Origin: Burkholderia stagnalis
GTDB lineage: Bacteria > Pseudomonadota > Gammaproteobacteria > Burkholderiales > Burkholderiaceae
DNA length: 64,000 bases
Reading direction: 5' to 3'
Assembly (NCBI RefSeq): GCF_902830275.1
Contig: NZ_CADESW010000001.1
Span: forward strand, 62,001-126,000
Shown here: one piece after another, positions 55,662-64,000 of the stretch
Position numbering within the stretch: position 1 is the stretch's first letter
Layout of the letters: each line of letters opens with the position of its first letter
Program-made: the position numbers and the translations under genes
Notes under the pieces: model-generated
What the model saw: only the letters and a program-made list of their open reading frames with translations
What the model was told of the DNA's origin: nothing
The model's database searches: none

Positions 55662-56075
55662 ATGCATTCTTCACGTCGAAGTCATGCTCTCCCCATTACA
55701 GCCATTGCCGCATCGATACTTTGGACGAATCCGGCGGCAATCGCCCAAACCCCTGCGTCCGATCCGGCCGCACCGCGCTACGTGGTGTCATACATTTGCG
55801 GCGACGCCCGGATCGACGGGACGGCGCCGCTTCCACCCGACGGGCGCCCCTATAACCTGGGCGTGTCGTTTGCTACTCAAACCGGGAGCCCGCTCGCGAA
55901 TGTCCAGGTACGGCTGAGACGCCACGGCCGCGTCCTCGTCGAGTTCAACGCCACGGGGCCGCGGTGCCTGTTCAGCGTCCCGGATGCGAGCTACCGGATC
56001 GAAGGCACCTATCAGGGCGAGATGAAATACGGAATCGTCGAGACAGGTTCGCTGAATACCGAGCTACGGTGGTGA
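55662..56075 (+). CDS. Small exported protein upstream of pga, unknown function
   Basis: A 137-residue protein with a signal peptide (about 1-28, ending AIAQ) and a small beta-rich domain (RYVVSYICGDARIDGTAPLPPDGRPYN then strands with LANVQVRLRR) that looks like a carboxypeptidase-regulatory or transthyretin-type fold. The GGAGGG before the ATG at 55662 favours this start. Cys in YICGD and RCLF may form a disulfide. It is co-directional with the next gene and pgaABCD; a role in the polysaccharide system is inference. Confidence 0.6.
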   Translation: MHSSRRSHALPITAIAASILWTNPAAIAQTPASDPAAPRYVVSYICGDARIDGTAPLPPDGRPYNLGVSFATQTGSPLANVQVRLRRHGRVLVEFNATGPRCLFSVPDASYRIEGTYQGEMKYGIVETGSLNTELRW

Positions 56076-56153
56076 GCGTTCCGCCTGGCGGCCTGTCGCG
56101 GATGCATGCGTCCGGATCATTCACGGCAACGGCACGGAATCGAGGAGCAATGC

Positions 56154-56978
56154 ATGACCAGTGTGAATCGACCGAGTACCCACGCCACCAGCCAGCCGAA
56201 GCCGACCTGGGGCCCGGGAAAGAATGCGGCGCTCAGCCTCGTCGCATTCGCCGTGATCTTCGGACTATTCGCGTACCTCGAGCGCGATGCCCGGGACGAG
56301 CGCGGGAGCGCGACGCACGAAGCGTCCGGTGTCGTTGCCCGATCGATCGGTAAAGCCGAAAAATACGCGGCCGCCGCAAGCATCCGGCCGGATCTCGTTT
56401 CAACCGGAACCGCGGCCCTTGCAGCATCGACGCCCGCCATGAGATCGCCGGTGACGGTCCAGATCGAACCGGAGGCCGCGCCGCGCAGCGAGAGCCGGGC
56501 GTCGGCCGCACCTGCCGCATCCGCCGCGCATGCCGCACCTGCCGCGCCTGCTACACCCGCCGCACCTGCCGCACCTGCCGCACCTGCCGCGCCACCGCTG
56601 CCCGCGCCGCCCGTGGTCGCGGCCAACCGCGCGCCCGCCGCGCATGCCGCGCCGGCCGCCGGCCCCGTCAAGGGAAGAATGGCCGATGCGCACCGCGCCC
56701 ATCCGCATCCGCGGGCGCACGAGGTGGCGAACGCAAGAAAACACGTGACCGTGGCATCGAAGCCGCATGCATCCGGCGCCGGCGCCGCGCGCATGCAGAC
56801 GGCCAGCGTCACGCACCGGGAGCTGGACGGCGCGCGGGCGCTCGCACGGGCACGCCTGTGTGCGCAGCTCGACGACTGGGGATGTGTGGAACAAAACGCA
56901 AGCCGGGCGCTCGCGATCGATCCGCAGAACAGCGAATCGCGCGCACTGCTGGAGCGAGCCGTCCGGAACCGTTCCTGA
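56154..56978 (+). CDS. Ala/Pro-rich membrane-anchored protein with C-terminal TPR-like helices
   Basis: A 274-residue protein: one N-terminal membrane segment (about 25-42), a long Ala/Pro-rich spacer (110-170, many AP repeats) and a C-terminal helical pair (LARARLCAQLDDWGCVEQNASRALAIDP) resembling one TPR unit. GAGGAG lies 6 bp before the ATG. A periplasmic spanning and binding role would fit. It precedes pgaA by 105 bp. No known family identified. Confidence 0.65.
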   Translation: MTSVNRPSTHATSQPKPTWGPGKNAALSLVAFAVIFGLFAYLERDARDERGSATHEASGVVARSIGKAEKYAAAASIRPDLVSTGTAALAASTPAMRSPVTVQIEPEAAPRSESRASAAPAASAAHAAPAAPATPAAPAAPAAPAAPPLPAPPVVAANRAPAAHAAPAAGPVKGRMADAHRAHPHPRAHEVANARKHVTVASKPHASGAGAARMQTASVTHRELDGARALARARLCAQLDDWGCVEQNASRALAIDPQNSESRALLERAVRNRS

Positions 56979-57083
56979 GAGGTGCATTCGCATTCGGGGA
57001 AACAGCATCACGCAGTAGCTCGACGTCAGATCGAGCACAACGATCGGCACACAACCGACATAACCGTTCGAAGTGAGGACCCC

Positions 57084-59153
57084 GTGGCCAACATCAATAA
57101 TTGCAGACTCACTGCCCTTCCGCGCAACCGGCGGATTCTTCTTCACGCCCCGCTGATGCTGCTGCTGATGGCATCCGGGACATGCGTCGCCGCCGAAGGC
57201 GATGCCGATTCGACCAAGCCGGCCGAAGTCGCCGCGACGCAGGCGCCAGCGGCCGGCCAGCCGGCCGACGCCACCGCCGTGCGCAACGAGGTGTTCGGTC
57301 TCGCCACCAGCGGCGGCGCCGTCAAGGCGCTCGACGAGGCGAAAGCCCGGCCCGACATCTTCTCGGCATTCGACCTCGCGCAGCTGGAGGAGTTGTCGAT
57401 CCGCCAGCAAGTGCGCGGCGGGCGCGACAAGGCGCGCGCGATGACCAGCGCCGACCGCTTCGACGGGCTCGACGCCGCGCTGCGCGCCGCCGACGAACTC
57501 AATGCGAGATTGCCGATCACGCCCGAGTATTCGCCGGTCAGGACAGCGCTCGCCGGCGACCGCACGGTGGCCCACGCGGCCCGCGGCGACATGAGGCAGG
57601 CGGTGGCATCGTTCGAAACGATCCCGCCCGATGCCGAGGTGTCGATCGATGCGCTGGCCGGCGTCGGCGACGCCTACCTGTACCTCGGCGAGCCGGGCAA
57701 GGCCGAGGCCGTGTATCAGCGCGCGCTGAAGCAGGCGAGCACGCCGGCGCCCGACCGCGCGACGCGCGGTTATCAGTACGGCGCGCGCACGCGCCCGATC
57801 GAGCTGCGCGAAGGCCTGTTCTGGTCGTATATCGACCAGGGGCGCACGAACGATGCGACGCGCGTGGTCAACGACATCGGCCAGTCGCTGCCGCCGGCAG
57901 CGCAGATTCGCCCATTGGACCCGGCCAACGACGATTACCTGCGCTACTACCGGCTGCGCGCGCAGCTCCTGCTCAACACCGGCCGGACCGAGGAAGGGAT
58001 CGCCGAGCTGGAAAAGATCGAGAAGGAAGTGCCGTTCAACTCCGAGGTCAGCGCCGCCCATGCCGACGCGATCTCGAACCAGGCGCACCCGCGCCAGGCC
58101 ATTGCGATGTATCGCGGGACGCTCACCGACCACCCCGACAGCGTCGAAAACCTCGCGGGGCTCGGCCGTGCGGCGCTTGCCGCCGACGACTACGAAACCG
58201 CGCAGAAAGTCGACCAGACCGTCGACAACACGTTTCCGGACAACGGCGCGGTGCGCCAGTTCAAGCGCGACTACAACGCGTACCGCAGCCCGGTGCTGAC
58301 CACGGAAATGAGCTTCGAACACGGCAACAGCGCACTGGCGGACAACAGCTTCACGTCGGATACGTATCTGTATTCGCAACCGTTCGGCAACAACTGGCGC
58401 GTGTTTTCCCATACGTTCTTCGGGCACGCGCAAACCGATGCCGGCAGCATCAGCCGCACGCGCACGGGGGTCGGCGGCGACTATCGGCACGGGCCGCTGA
58501 CCGTGCTGGGCGAAGTCACGCGCTCGTTCGGCACGGACGGGCGCACCGGCGGCCGCGGCACCGTCAGCTACGACTTCAACGATTACGTGTCGGTCTCGGG
58601 CGGGGTCGACAGCAACGACAACTCGCTGCCGTGGAAGGCCTATGCCGCGCACGTGTGGGGCCGCTCCGCGAATGCCGAGGTGAAATACCGCCAGAACGAT
58701 CGTCGCGAAGTCAGGCTGAACTACGGCGTGAGCCGCTACAGCGATTCGAACTTCCACCAGGAGATCTCGGCCACCGGCACGCAGCGCGTGTTCACGGGTG
58801 CCAACCAGCTCGTCAACGTGTCGCTGAATCTCGGCACCGACAGCAACACGCGGCAGGACGTCGCCTACTTCAGCCCGTCGCGCGACTACGCGGTCGCGGC
58901 AACGGTCATGCATCAATGGATGATCTGGAAGAAGAGCGACATGTCGATGCGGCAGCGCATCTCCGCGTCCGGCGGCGCATACAACCAGCGCGGCTTCGGC
59001 ACCAGCGCGCTGTGGAGCGCGCGCCTCGAGCACGCGTGGACCTTCAAGCACGACATCACGCTGACCTACGGCATCGAGGTCAGCAGCCATGCATACGACG
59101 GCCAGCGGGAGCGCTCGGAAACGGGCTTCCTGGCGCTCAACGTGCCGTTCTAG
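57084..59153 (+). CDS. pgaA: Poly-beta-1,6-GlcNAc export outer membrane protein PgaA
   Basis: A 689-residue protein: signal peptide (to about residue 37), periplasmic TPR repeats (roughly 150-420, e.g. DALAGVGDAYLYLGEPGKAEAVYQRAL) and a C-terminal beta barrel ending in FLALNVPF (terminal Phe). This is the PgaA layout; it is about 120 residues shorter than E. coli PgaA. It passes the polymer across the outer membrane. The GTG start at 57084 follows GAGG. It is followed 17 bp later by pgaB. Confidence 0.92.
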   Translation: MANINNCRLTALPRNRRILLHAPLMLLLMASGTCVAAEGDADSTKPAEVAATQAPAAGQPADATAVRNEVFGLATSGGAVKALDEAKARPDIFSAFDLAQLEELSIRQQVRGGRDKARAMTSADRFDGLDAALRAADELNARLPITPEYSPVRTALAGDRTVAHAARGDMRQAVASFETIPPDAEVSIDALAGVGDAYLYLGEPGKAEAVYQRALKQASTPAPDRATRGYQYGARTRPIELREGLFWSYIDQGRTNDATRVVNDIGQSLPPAAQIRPLDPANDDYLRYYRLRAQLLLNTGRTEEGIAELEKIEKEVPFNSEVSAAHADAISNQAHPRQAIAMYRGTLTDHPDSVENLAGLGRAALAADDYETAQKVDQTVDNTFPDNGAVRQFKRDYNAYRSPVLTTEMSFEHGNSALADNSFTSDTYLYSQPFGNNWRVFSHTFFGHAQTDAGSISRTRTGVGGDYRHGPLTVLGEVTRSFGTDGRTGGRGTVSYDFNDYVSVSGGVDSNDNSLPWKAYAAHVWGRSANAEVKYRQNDRREVRLNYGVSRYSDSNFHQEISATGTQRVFTGANQLVNVSLNLGTDSNTRQDVAYFSPSRDYAVAATVMHQWMIWKKSDMSMRQRISASGGAYNQRGFGTSALWSARLEHAWTFKHDITLTYGIEVSSHAYDGQRERSETGFLALNVPF

Positions 59154-59170
59154 AACCAGGAGCTCACCGA

Positions 59171-61261
59171 ATGCAATCCAGACGGACCTTCATGTGTGGC
59201 TGCCTCGGCACCTTCACCGCGTGTTCGCTGTTTCCGGGCGTGACGCAGGCGAGGATGATCGACCTGCTTCCGCCGTCGGACCCCGCCGACGGCAAGACCT
59301 TCCGCGTGATCTGCATGCACGACGTGCGCGACAACCTGCTGTCGACGTTCGCGTCGGCCACGATGGTCGACCCGTATGCGATCGACACCGGCACGCTGAC
59401 CGCCATTTTTTCCTGGTTGCAGACCAACAACTACCACACGATCACCGTCAAGCAGATCGAGGCGTCCCGGCACGGCGGCAAGCCGTTGCCGCCCCGCTCC
59501 GTGCTCCTCACGTTCGACGACGGCTACCGCAGCCACTTCACGAAGGTGCTGCCGCTGCTGAAGCGGTTCAAGTATCCGGCGGTGATGGGCATCGTCACCG
59601 CATGGATCGACGCCCCGATCGACACGCCGATCCGCATCAGCGACCGGGTCCAGATGCCGCGCGAATACTTCATGTCGTGGGACGAGGTGCAGCAGATCGG
59701 TTCGTCGGACCTGATCGAGCTCGCGTGCCACACGCACAACCTGCATCACGGCGCGGTGGCCAATCCGCAGGGCAACGAGTTGCCGGCGACCACGTCGCAC
59801 CTCTACCTCAACGCGGAAAAGCGCTACGAAACCGATGCGGAATTCGATGCGCGGGTGCGCAGCGACCTGCAGACCTGCATCCGGCAGATTCGCCAGCGCA
59901 CGGGACTCGTCGCGCGCTCGATGGTGTGGCCGTACGGCGCGGAGAACCAGCCGGTGCGCAAGATCTCGACGTCGCTCGGCATGGATATCCAGTTCAGCCT
60001 CGACGCGGGGCCGAATACGCCCGACGTGCCGCTCGATCGGCTGCGCCGGATCCTGATGATGTACGACGTCGATGTCGGCGGGTTCGAGCGCTCGATGCGC
60101 GAACCGGCGACCAATCGCGGCGAGGTCGAAGGCGCCGAGCGGATCGTGCAGGTCGATCTCGACCAGGTGTACGACCCCGACCCGGCGCAGCAGGAAAAGA
60201 ACCTCGGCGTGCTCGTCGAGCGCATCTACCGGATGCAGCCGAAGTCGGTCTACCTGCAGGCATACGCCGACCCGAAGGGCACGGGCGTCGCGGAAGCCGT
60301 CTATTTTCCGAACCGGCACCTGCCGATGCGGGCCGACCTGTTCTCGCGCGCCGCGTGGCAGCTCAATACCCGCGCCAACGTGCAGGTGTATGCATGGATG
60401 CCGGTGCTGGCGTTCCGTCCGCCGCCGGACAAGCTGCGCGGCCTCGAGGCGATCAGCGCGTACAGCGGCGCGCCGGCGCGCGAGAACGGCACGCGCATGT
60501 TCCGCCTGAGCCCGTTCGATCCGAACGCACGGTTGCTGATCGAGCAGATCTACGAGGATCTCAGCAAGTACGCGTCGTTCGGCGGCATCCTGTTCGGCGA
60601 CGATGCGGTGCTCGACGACTACGAGGATGCGGGCCGGCATGCGCTGCAAACCTATGCGCAATGGGGGCTGCCGCGCGACGTCGGGCAGATTCGCGCGAAA
60701 CCCGAGCTGATGGATCGATGGACCCGGCAGAAGACCCGCTACCTGCTGGACCTGACGCGCCAGCTCGAGCAGATCGTCCTCGCGAACCAGAACGCCGGCG
60801 ACGTGCTCACCGCGCGCAACATCTTCGCGCAGCCGGTGCTGAACCCCGCGTCCGAAGCGTGGTACGCGCAAAACTACGACGATTTCCTCAAGGCCTACGA
60901 TTTCGTCGCGCTGATGGCGATGCCTTACATGGAGCAGGCGTCGGATCCGGACCGCTGGCTGGACAAGCTCGCCGACGTCGTCGCCACCAAGCCGCACGGG
61001 TTCGCGAAGACCGTGTTCGAGCTGCAGGCCTACGACTGGCACGCGCACAAGGACATTCCGGGCAGCACGCTGCGCGCGCAGATGGGGCGGCTGCGCAGCC
61101 GCGGCGCGCTGAGCTTCGGCTATTACCCGGACAATTTCCTGCACGACCAGCCGTCGCTCGCGACCATTCGCAGCGCGATGTCGCTCAAGGCGCGTCTCGA
61201 CCCGACTTCGATCAATGCGCTGATGCAGGGGCAACCGAACAAAGGGGCGCCAGCAAAATGA
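59171..61261 (+). CDS. pgaB: Poly-beta-1,6-GlcNAc N-deacetylase PgaB
   Basis: A 696-residue two-domain protein. The deacetylase domain has TFDDGYRS (Asp115-116 region) and metal-ligand His in CHTHNLHH (187-193); the C-terminal half (about 320-690) is the glycoside-hydrolase-like PgaB domain (QAYADPKGTG, FGGILFGDDAVLDDYEDA). The N-terminus may be a lipoprotein or cleaved signal (Cys9, Cys11, Cys18). It removes some acetyl groups from the polymer so that PgaA can export it. ATGA overlap with pgaC. Confidence 0.93.
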   Translation: MQSRRTFMCGCLGTFTACSLFPGVTQARMIDLLPPSDPADGKTFRVICMHDVRDNLLSTFASATMVDPYAIDTGTLTAIFSWLQTNNYHTITVKQIEASRHGGKPLPPRSVLLTFDDGYRSHFTKVLPLLKRFKYPAVMGIVTAWIDAPIDTPIRISDRVQMPREYFMSWDEVQQIGSSDLIELACHTHNLHHGAVANPQGNELPATTSHLYLNAEKRYETDAEFDARVRSDLQTCIRQIRQRTGLVARSMVWPYGAENQPVRKISTSLGMDIQFSLDAGPNTPDVPLDRLRRILMMYDVDVGGFERSMREPATNRGEVEGAERIVQVDLDQVYDPDPAQQEKNLGVLVERIYRMQPKSVYLQAYADPKGTGVAEAVYFPNRHLPMRADLFSRAAWQLNTRANVQVYAWMPVLAFRPPPDKLRGLEAISAYSGAPARENGTRMFRLSPFDPNARLLIEQIYEDLSKYASFGGILFGDDAVLDDYEDAGRHALQTYAQWGLPRDVGQIRAKPELMDRWTRQKTRYLLDLTRQLEQIVLANQNAGDVLTARNIFAQPVLNPASEAWYAQNYDDFLKAYDFVALMAMPYMEQASDPDRWLDKLADVVATKPHGFAKTVFELQAYDWHAHKDIPGSTLRAQMGRLRSRGALSFGYYPDNFLHDQPSLATIRSAMSLKARLDPTSINALMQGQPNKGAPAK

Positions 61262-62529
61262 CGACACACGACATCATTCGACGGCTGCAGGATTTCGTCT
61301 TCTACTATCCGTTCTTCATGTCGTATCTGTGGATGATCGGCGGCGTCGTGCATTTCCTGCTGCTGGAGGAAGGGCGCGTGCTGTCCCGGCGCGTGCTCGC
61401 GGCGAGCGGCATGCCGAAGGTGTCGATCGTGGTGCCCTGCTTCAACGAGGAAGCGAACGTGCGCAGCGTGATCGAGCACCTGAACGCGATGGAGTATCCG
61501 AACTACGACATCATCGCGGTCAACGACGGCAGCAAGGATCGCACCGGCGAAATCCTCAACGCGCTGGCCGCCACGATGCCGCGGCTGCTCGTCATCCATC
61601 ACGCGCGCAACGAAGGCAAGGCGGTGGGGCTCACCACCGCGGCGGCCGTCGCGAATGCGGAATACCTGCTGTGCATCGACGGCGATTCGCTGCTCGCGCA
61701 CGACGCGATCGGCTGGATGCTCGAGCACTTCGTCACCGACCCCGGCGTCGGCGCGGTGACCGGCAACCCGCGCATCCGCACGCGCACGTCGCTGCTCGGC
61801 CGCATGCAGGTGGGCGAGTTCTCGTCGATCGTCGGCCTGATCAAGCGCACGCAACAGGTGTATGGCCGCATCTTCACGGTGTCCGGCGTCATCACGATGT
61901 TCCGCAAGACCGCGCTCGCCGATGTCGGCTTCTGGAGCACGGACATGCTGACCGAGGACATCGACGTGACCTGGAAGCTGCAGTGCCGCGACTGGTGCGT
62001 CGTGTTCGAGCCGCATGCGCTGAGCTGGATCCTGATGCCGGAGACGGTCAAGGGGCTCTACCACCAGCGGCTGCGCTGGGCCAAGGGCGGCATCCAGGTG
62101 CTGCTCAAGTACGCCGGCACGGTCGCGCGGCCCGCGATGATGATGATGTGGCCGCTGTACGTCGAGTACCTGATCGGCATCGCGTGGGCGTATTCGATGG
62201 CGTTCATCCTGCTGCTGTCGATCTTCGGCCTGTTCCATCCGCTGCCGGCGGACTGGCAGGTCTCGCTCGTCCCGCACTGGCACGGCATGCTGCTGGTCGC
62301 CACCTGCGTGCTGCAGCTGATCGTCGGCTGCATGATCGACCGCCGCTACGACGAACGGCTGCTGATGTATTTCCTGGATACCGTCTGGTATCCGGTCGCA
62401 TTCTGGTTGATCAGCATGATCACCACCGTGGTCGCCCTGCCCGCCGTCGTGTTGCGCGGCCGGGGCAAACGCGCCATCTGGATCAGTCCCGACCGAGGAA
62501 TTCAACATGAAGAACGCGCCGATTATTGA
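61258..62529 (+). CDS. pgaC: Poly-beta-1,6-GlcNAc synthase PgaC
   Basis: A 423-residue GT2 family synthase in the inner membrane. Asp90 (VNDGS), D141-x-D143 (CIDGDS), TED (232-234) and QRLRW (270-274) are the catalytic motifs; N- and C-terminal membrane segments anchor it. It polymerises GlcNAc from UDP-GlcNAc, likely with PgaD and cyclic di-GMP. It overlaps pgaD by 23 bp. Confidence 0.95.
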   Translation: MTTHDIIRRLQDFVFYYPFFMSYLWMIGGVVHFLLLEEGRVLSRRVLAASGMPKVSIVVPCFNEEANVRSVIEHLNAMEYPNYDIIAVNDGSKDRTGEILNALAATMPRLLVIHHARNEGKAVGLTTAAAVANAEYLLCIDGDSLLAHDAIGWMLEHFVTDPGVGAVTGNPRIRTRTSLLGRMQVGEFSSIVGLIKRTQQVYGRIFTVSGVITMFRKTALADVGFWSTDMLTEDIDVTWKLQCRDWCVVFEPHALSWILMPETVKGLYHQRLRWAKGGIQVLLKYAGTVARPAMMMMWPLYVEYLIGIAWAYSMAFILLLSIFGLFHPLPADWQVSLVPHWHGMLLVATCVLQLIVGCMIDRRYDERLLMYFLDTVWYPVAFWLISMITTVVALPAVVLRGRGKRAIWISPDRGIQHEERADY

Positions 62530-63058
62530 CCTCTCCCTGCGCTCCCCGAACCGGATGATCGCCGATCGCGGCGTCATCGTCGGATGCACGCACATCGCGT
62601 GGTTTCGCTTCATCCGGCCAGCGCTGGTCGGCGCGGTGTGGGCGTCGATCTGCATCTATACGTACCGCTACCTGCTGCCGATCAACGATGCCGAGATGCC
62701 GATCGAACAACTGTTCTTCTATGTGACCTGCATCGCGGTGATGGGCGGCTCGCTCCTCGCATGGCTGATCGCCGCGCGCGTCGTGCACCCGCTCACCAAT
62801 CGATGGCACGTGACGAAGATGCTGCGGCGCTCGGCCAGCCTCCGGTCGAAATCGGAGCCGACGACGGCGCTGGCCGAAACCGCGCAGCCCGACGACGAAC
62901 AGGCCGCGCGCATTCTCATCGCATCGCACGACGCGAACGGATCGATATCCGCGATCGAGTGGACGACCCACGCCGCGCCGCCGGCACGCGAACGGCCCGC
63001 CAGGAAAACCGGCGGGCCCGTCTGGCGTGGCGTCGGCCCGACGCGCCACGGCACCTGA
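62507..63058 (+). CDS. pgaD: PgaD-like accessory membrane protein
   Basis: A 183-residue protein with two membrane segments (about 35-55 and 70-92), typical of PgaD, and a long cytoplasmic C-terminal tail rich in Ala, Thr and Arg. PgaD binds PgaC and is stabilised by cyclic di-GMP. It starts inside the end of pgaC. The tail (about 110-183) is longer than in E. coli. Confidence 0.88.
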   Translation: MKNAPIIDLSLRSPNRMIADRGVIVGCTHIAWFRFIRPALVGAVWASICIYTYRYLLPINDAEMPIEQLFFYVTCIAVMGGSLLAWLIAARVVHPLTNRWHVTKMLRRSASLRSKSEPTTALAETAQPDDEQAARILIASHDANGSISAIEWTTHAAPPARERPARKTGGPVWRGVGPTRHGT

Positions 63059-63322
63059 TGCCGACATCCATCGCACGCGCGGCGCGCGTGCGGCAATCGC
63101 GCCGGCGCAGCCGCCGGGCGCCCCGGCGTGTCGCGCATCGCGCGGGGCCGTCCGCGATCGCGGTCTGGCTCGGCCGCCCCGCGCGGCACCGCGCATGCCG
63201 CGACCGGCGCTGAACGGGATTCGCGAATCCTCCACCGATGCCGCGCGGGCGACAGCGCCTGCATTCGATTGCGCTGCCGCGCCGCCGGGCATTCCGATTA
63301 CTTCTTCTGGGCGAGGTGAACC
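63059..63322. other. Gap between pgaD and glmS, no gene seen
   Basis: 264 bp of GC-rich sequence with no supported gene. GAGGTG at 63314-63319 is the ribosome binding site of the next gene. No clear terminator is visible, so the next gene may be read with pga. Confidence 0.4.
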
Positions 63323-64000
63323 ATGTGCGGAATCGTCGGAGCAAGCGGCCAGAACAACCAGGTGCCGCAACTGGTCAAGGCGTTGAGCCGGCTCGAATAT
63401 CGCGGCTACGATTCATGCGGGATCGCGCTGCAAAGCGGCGGACACATCCGCAGCGAACGCACGCTGCGCCGTGTGACGGACCTGCAGGAACGCGTGACGA
63501 CGCTCGGCCTCGAAGCGGGAACCTGCATCGCGCACACGCGCTGGGCCACCCACGGCGCGCCGTCCGAGACCAACGCCCACCCGATCATGTCGGGCGACAC
63601 GATCGCGGTCGTGCACAACGGCATCATCGAGAACCACGACGCGCTCAGGGCCGAGCTGAAGCAGCGCGGCTATACGTTCCGCGGCGAAACCGACACCGAG
63701 GTAATCGCCCACCTGATTCACAGCGAGTACCGCGACGACCTGTTCGACGCCGTGACGCGCGCGGTCAAGCGCCTGCGCGGCGCCTATGCGGTCGCGGTGC
63801 TGAGCGCGCGCGAACCGCAGCGCCTGGTGGCCGCGCGCGCCGGCTCGCCGCTCGTGATCGGCATCGGCGCGCAGCAGAACTACCTCGCGTCCGACTGCGC
63901 GGCCCTCGGCGACCTGACCGACCGCTTCATCTACCTGGAGGACGGCGATATCGCGCTGATCACGCCGGAGCGCATTCAGATGGTCGACGCGATGGGGCGC
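63323..64000 (+). CDS. glmS: Glutamine--fructose-6-phosphate aminotransferase (5' part)
   Basis: The first 226 codons are present; the gene runs out of the window. MCGIVGASGQ places catalytic Cys2 first, and HTRWATHGAPSETNAHP and HNGIIENHDALR are signatures of the GlmS glutaminase domain. It makes glucosamine-6-phosphate, precursor of UDP-GlcNAc, the PgaC substrate. Being placed after pgaABCD suggests a dedicated copy that raises precursor supply, besides the usual housekeeping glmS elsewhere. GAGGTG lies 4 bp upstream. Confidence 0.93.
   Translation, partial: MCGIVGASGQNNQVPQLVKALSRLEYRGYDSCGIALQSGGHIRSERTLRRVTDLQERVTTLGLEAGTCIAHTRWATHGAPSETNAHPIMSGDTIAVVHNGIIENHDALRAELKQRGYTFRGETDTEVIAHLIHSEYRDDLFDAVTRAVKRLRGAYAVAVLSAREPQRLVAARAGSPLVIGIGAQQNYLASDCAALGDLTDRFIYLEDGDIALITPERIQMVDAMGR

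Noticed and set aside
57101..61261. A 1386-codon frame covering pgaA in another frame and pgaB
   Set aside because: The front part is an Arg-rich shadow of pgaA; the PgaB protein starts at 59171 with AGGAG.

Overview
The window is high-GC DNA with beta-proteobacterial character, best matching Burkholderia (probably the B. cepacia complex). This rests on gene content: a complete hydroxyproline degradation operon, a pga locus for poly-beta-1,6-N-acetylglucosamine, an E. coli-type LexA box, and a gsiA/iaaA pair beside an RpiR regulator. No rRNA, tRNA, CRISPR array, transposase, integrase or replication origin was found. Gene density is high and many neighbours overlap by 4 bp (ATGA or GTGA), so operons can be read with some confidence. 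Species and replicon are inferences from recall, not from a database search.

Left part (1-11.3 kb): an RpiR regulator, isoaspartyl peptidase and a two-domain peptide/glutathione ABC ATPase form a minus-strand operon. Next come a small membrane protein, an alpha/beta hydrolase, a methyltransferase, and a coupled metallophosphoesterase lipoprotein and di-haem cytochrome c peroxidase. A small unknown gene sits behind two tandem LexA boxes. An ArsR regulator with two YeeE/YedE half-transporters (sulfur type) follows, behind a perfect 24-bp palindrome.

Hydroxyproline region (11.4-20.7 kb): two divergent operons encode the route from trans-4-hydroxy-L-proline to 2-oxoglutarate. Minus strand: 2-epimerase and a three-subunit D-hydroxyproline dehydrogenase. 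Plus strand: deaminase, APC permease, 2-oxoglutarate semialdehyde dehydrogenase and a pyrroline-2-carboxylate reductase-like enzyme. A 13-bp perfect inverted repeat with 50 bp between arm positions lies between them.

Middle accessory part (20.8-31.4 kb): cytochrome b561, an SH3-domain secreted protein, a Gly/His/Trp-repeat lipoprotein, a CapA-like protein, DUF2905, a helix-hairpin-helix protein, a monooxygenase, a LysE exporter divergent from a MocR regulator with direct-repeat operators, a HAD phosphatase, a MerR regulator facing a DUF2938 gene through a 19-bp-spacer promoter, a MarR remnant, and an acetyl-CoA hydrolase/CoA-transferase.

Phosphonate cluster (31.9-39.2 kb): seven tightly packed plus-strand genes. 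PEP mutase fused to a nucleotidyltransferase, phosphonopyruvate decarboxylase and an aminoethylphosphonate transaminase-type enzyme would make 2-aminoethylphosphonate. A CDP-alcohol phosphatidyltransferase, a 2-oxoglutarate/Fe(II) oxygenase, a lysyl-PG-synthase-type membrane protein and a second nucleotidyltransferase suggest that it is activated, attached to a lipid, perhaps hydroxylated and flipped. This is the best candidate for a little-described pathway.

Right part: an acyltransferase, proline iminopeptidase and a membrane-anchored unknown precede a six-gene minus-strand block (42.5-53.2 kb). This block carries two versions of the circularly permuted ATP-grasp / alpha-E / transglutaminase-like system, one with split and one with fused genes, and one transglutaminase has Ser in place of the catalytic Cys. 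A LysR regulator and an AT-rich 0.75-kb stretch lead into two unknown exported or anchored proteins, pgaABCD and the 5' part of a glmS-type gene (55.7-64 kb).
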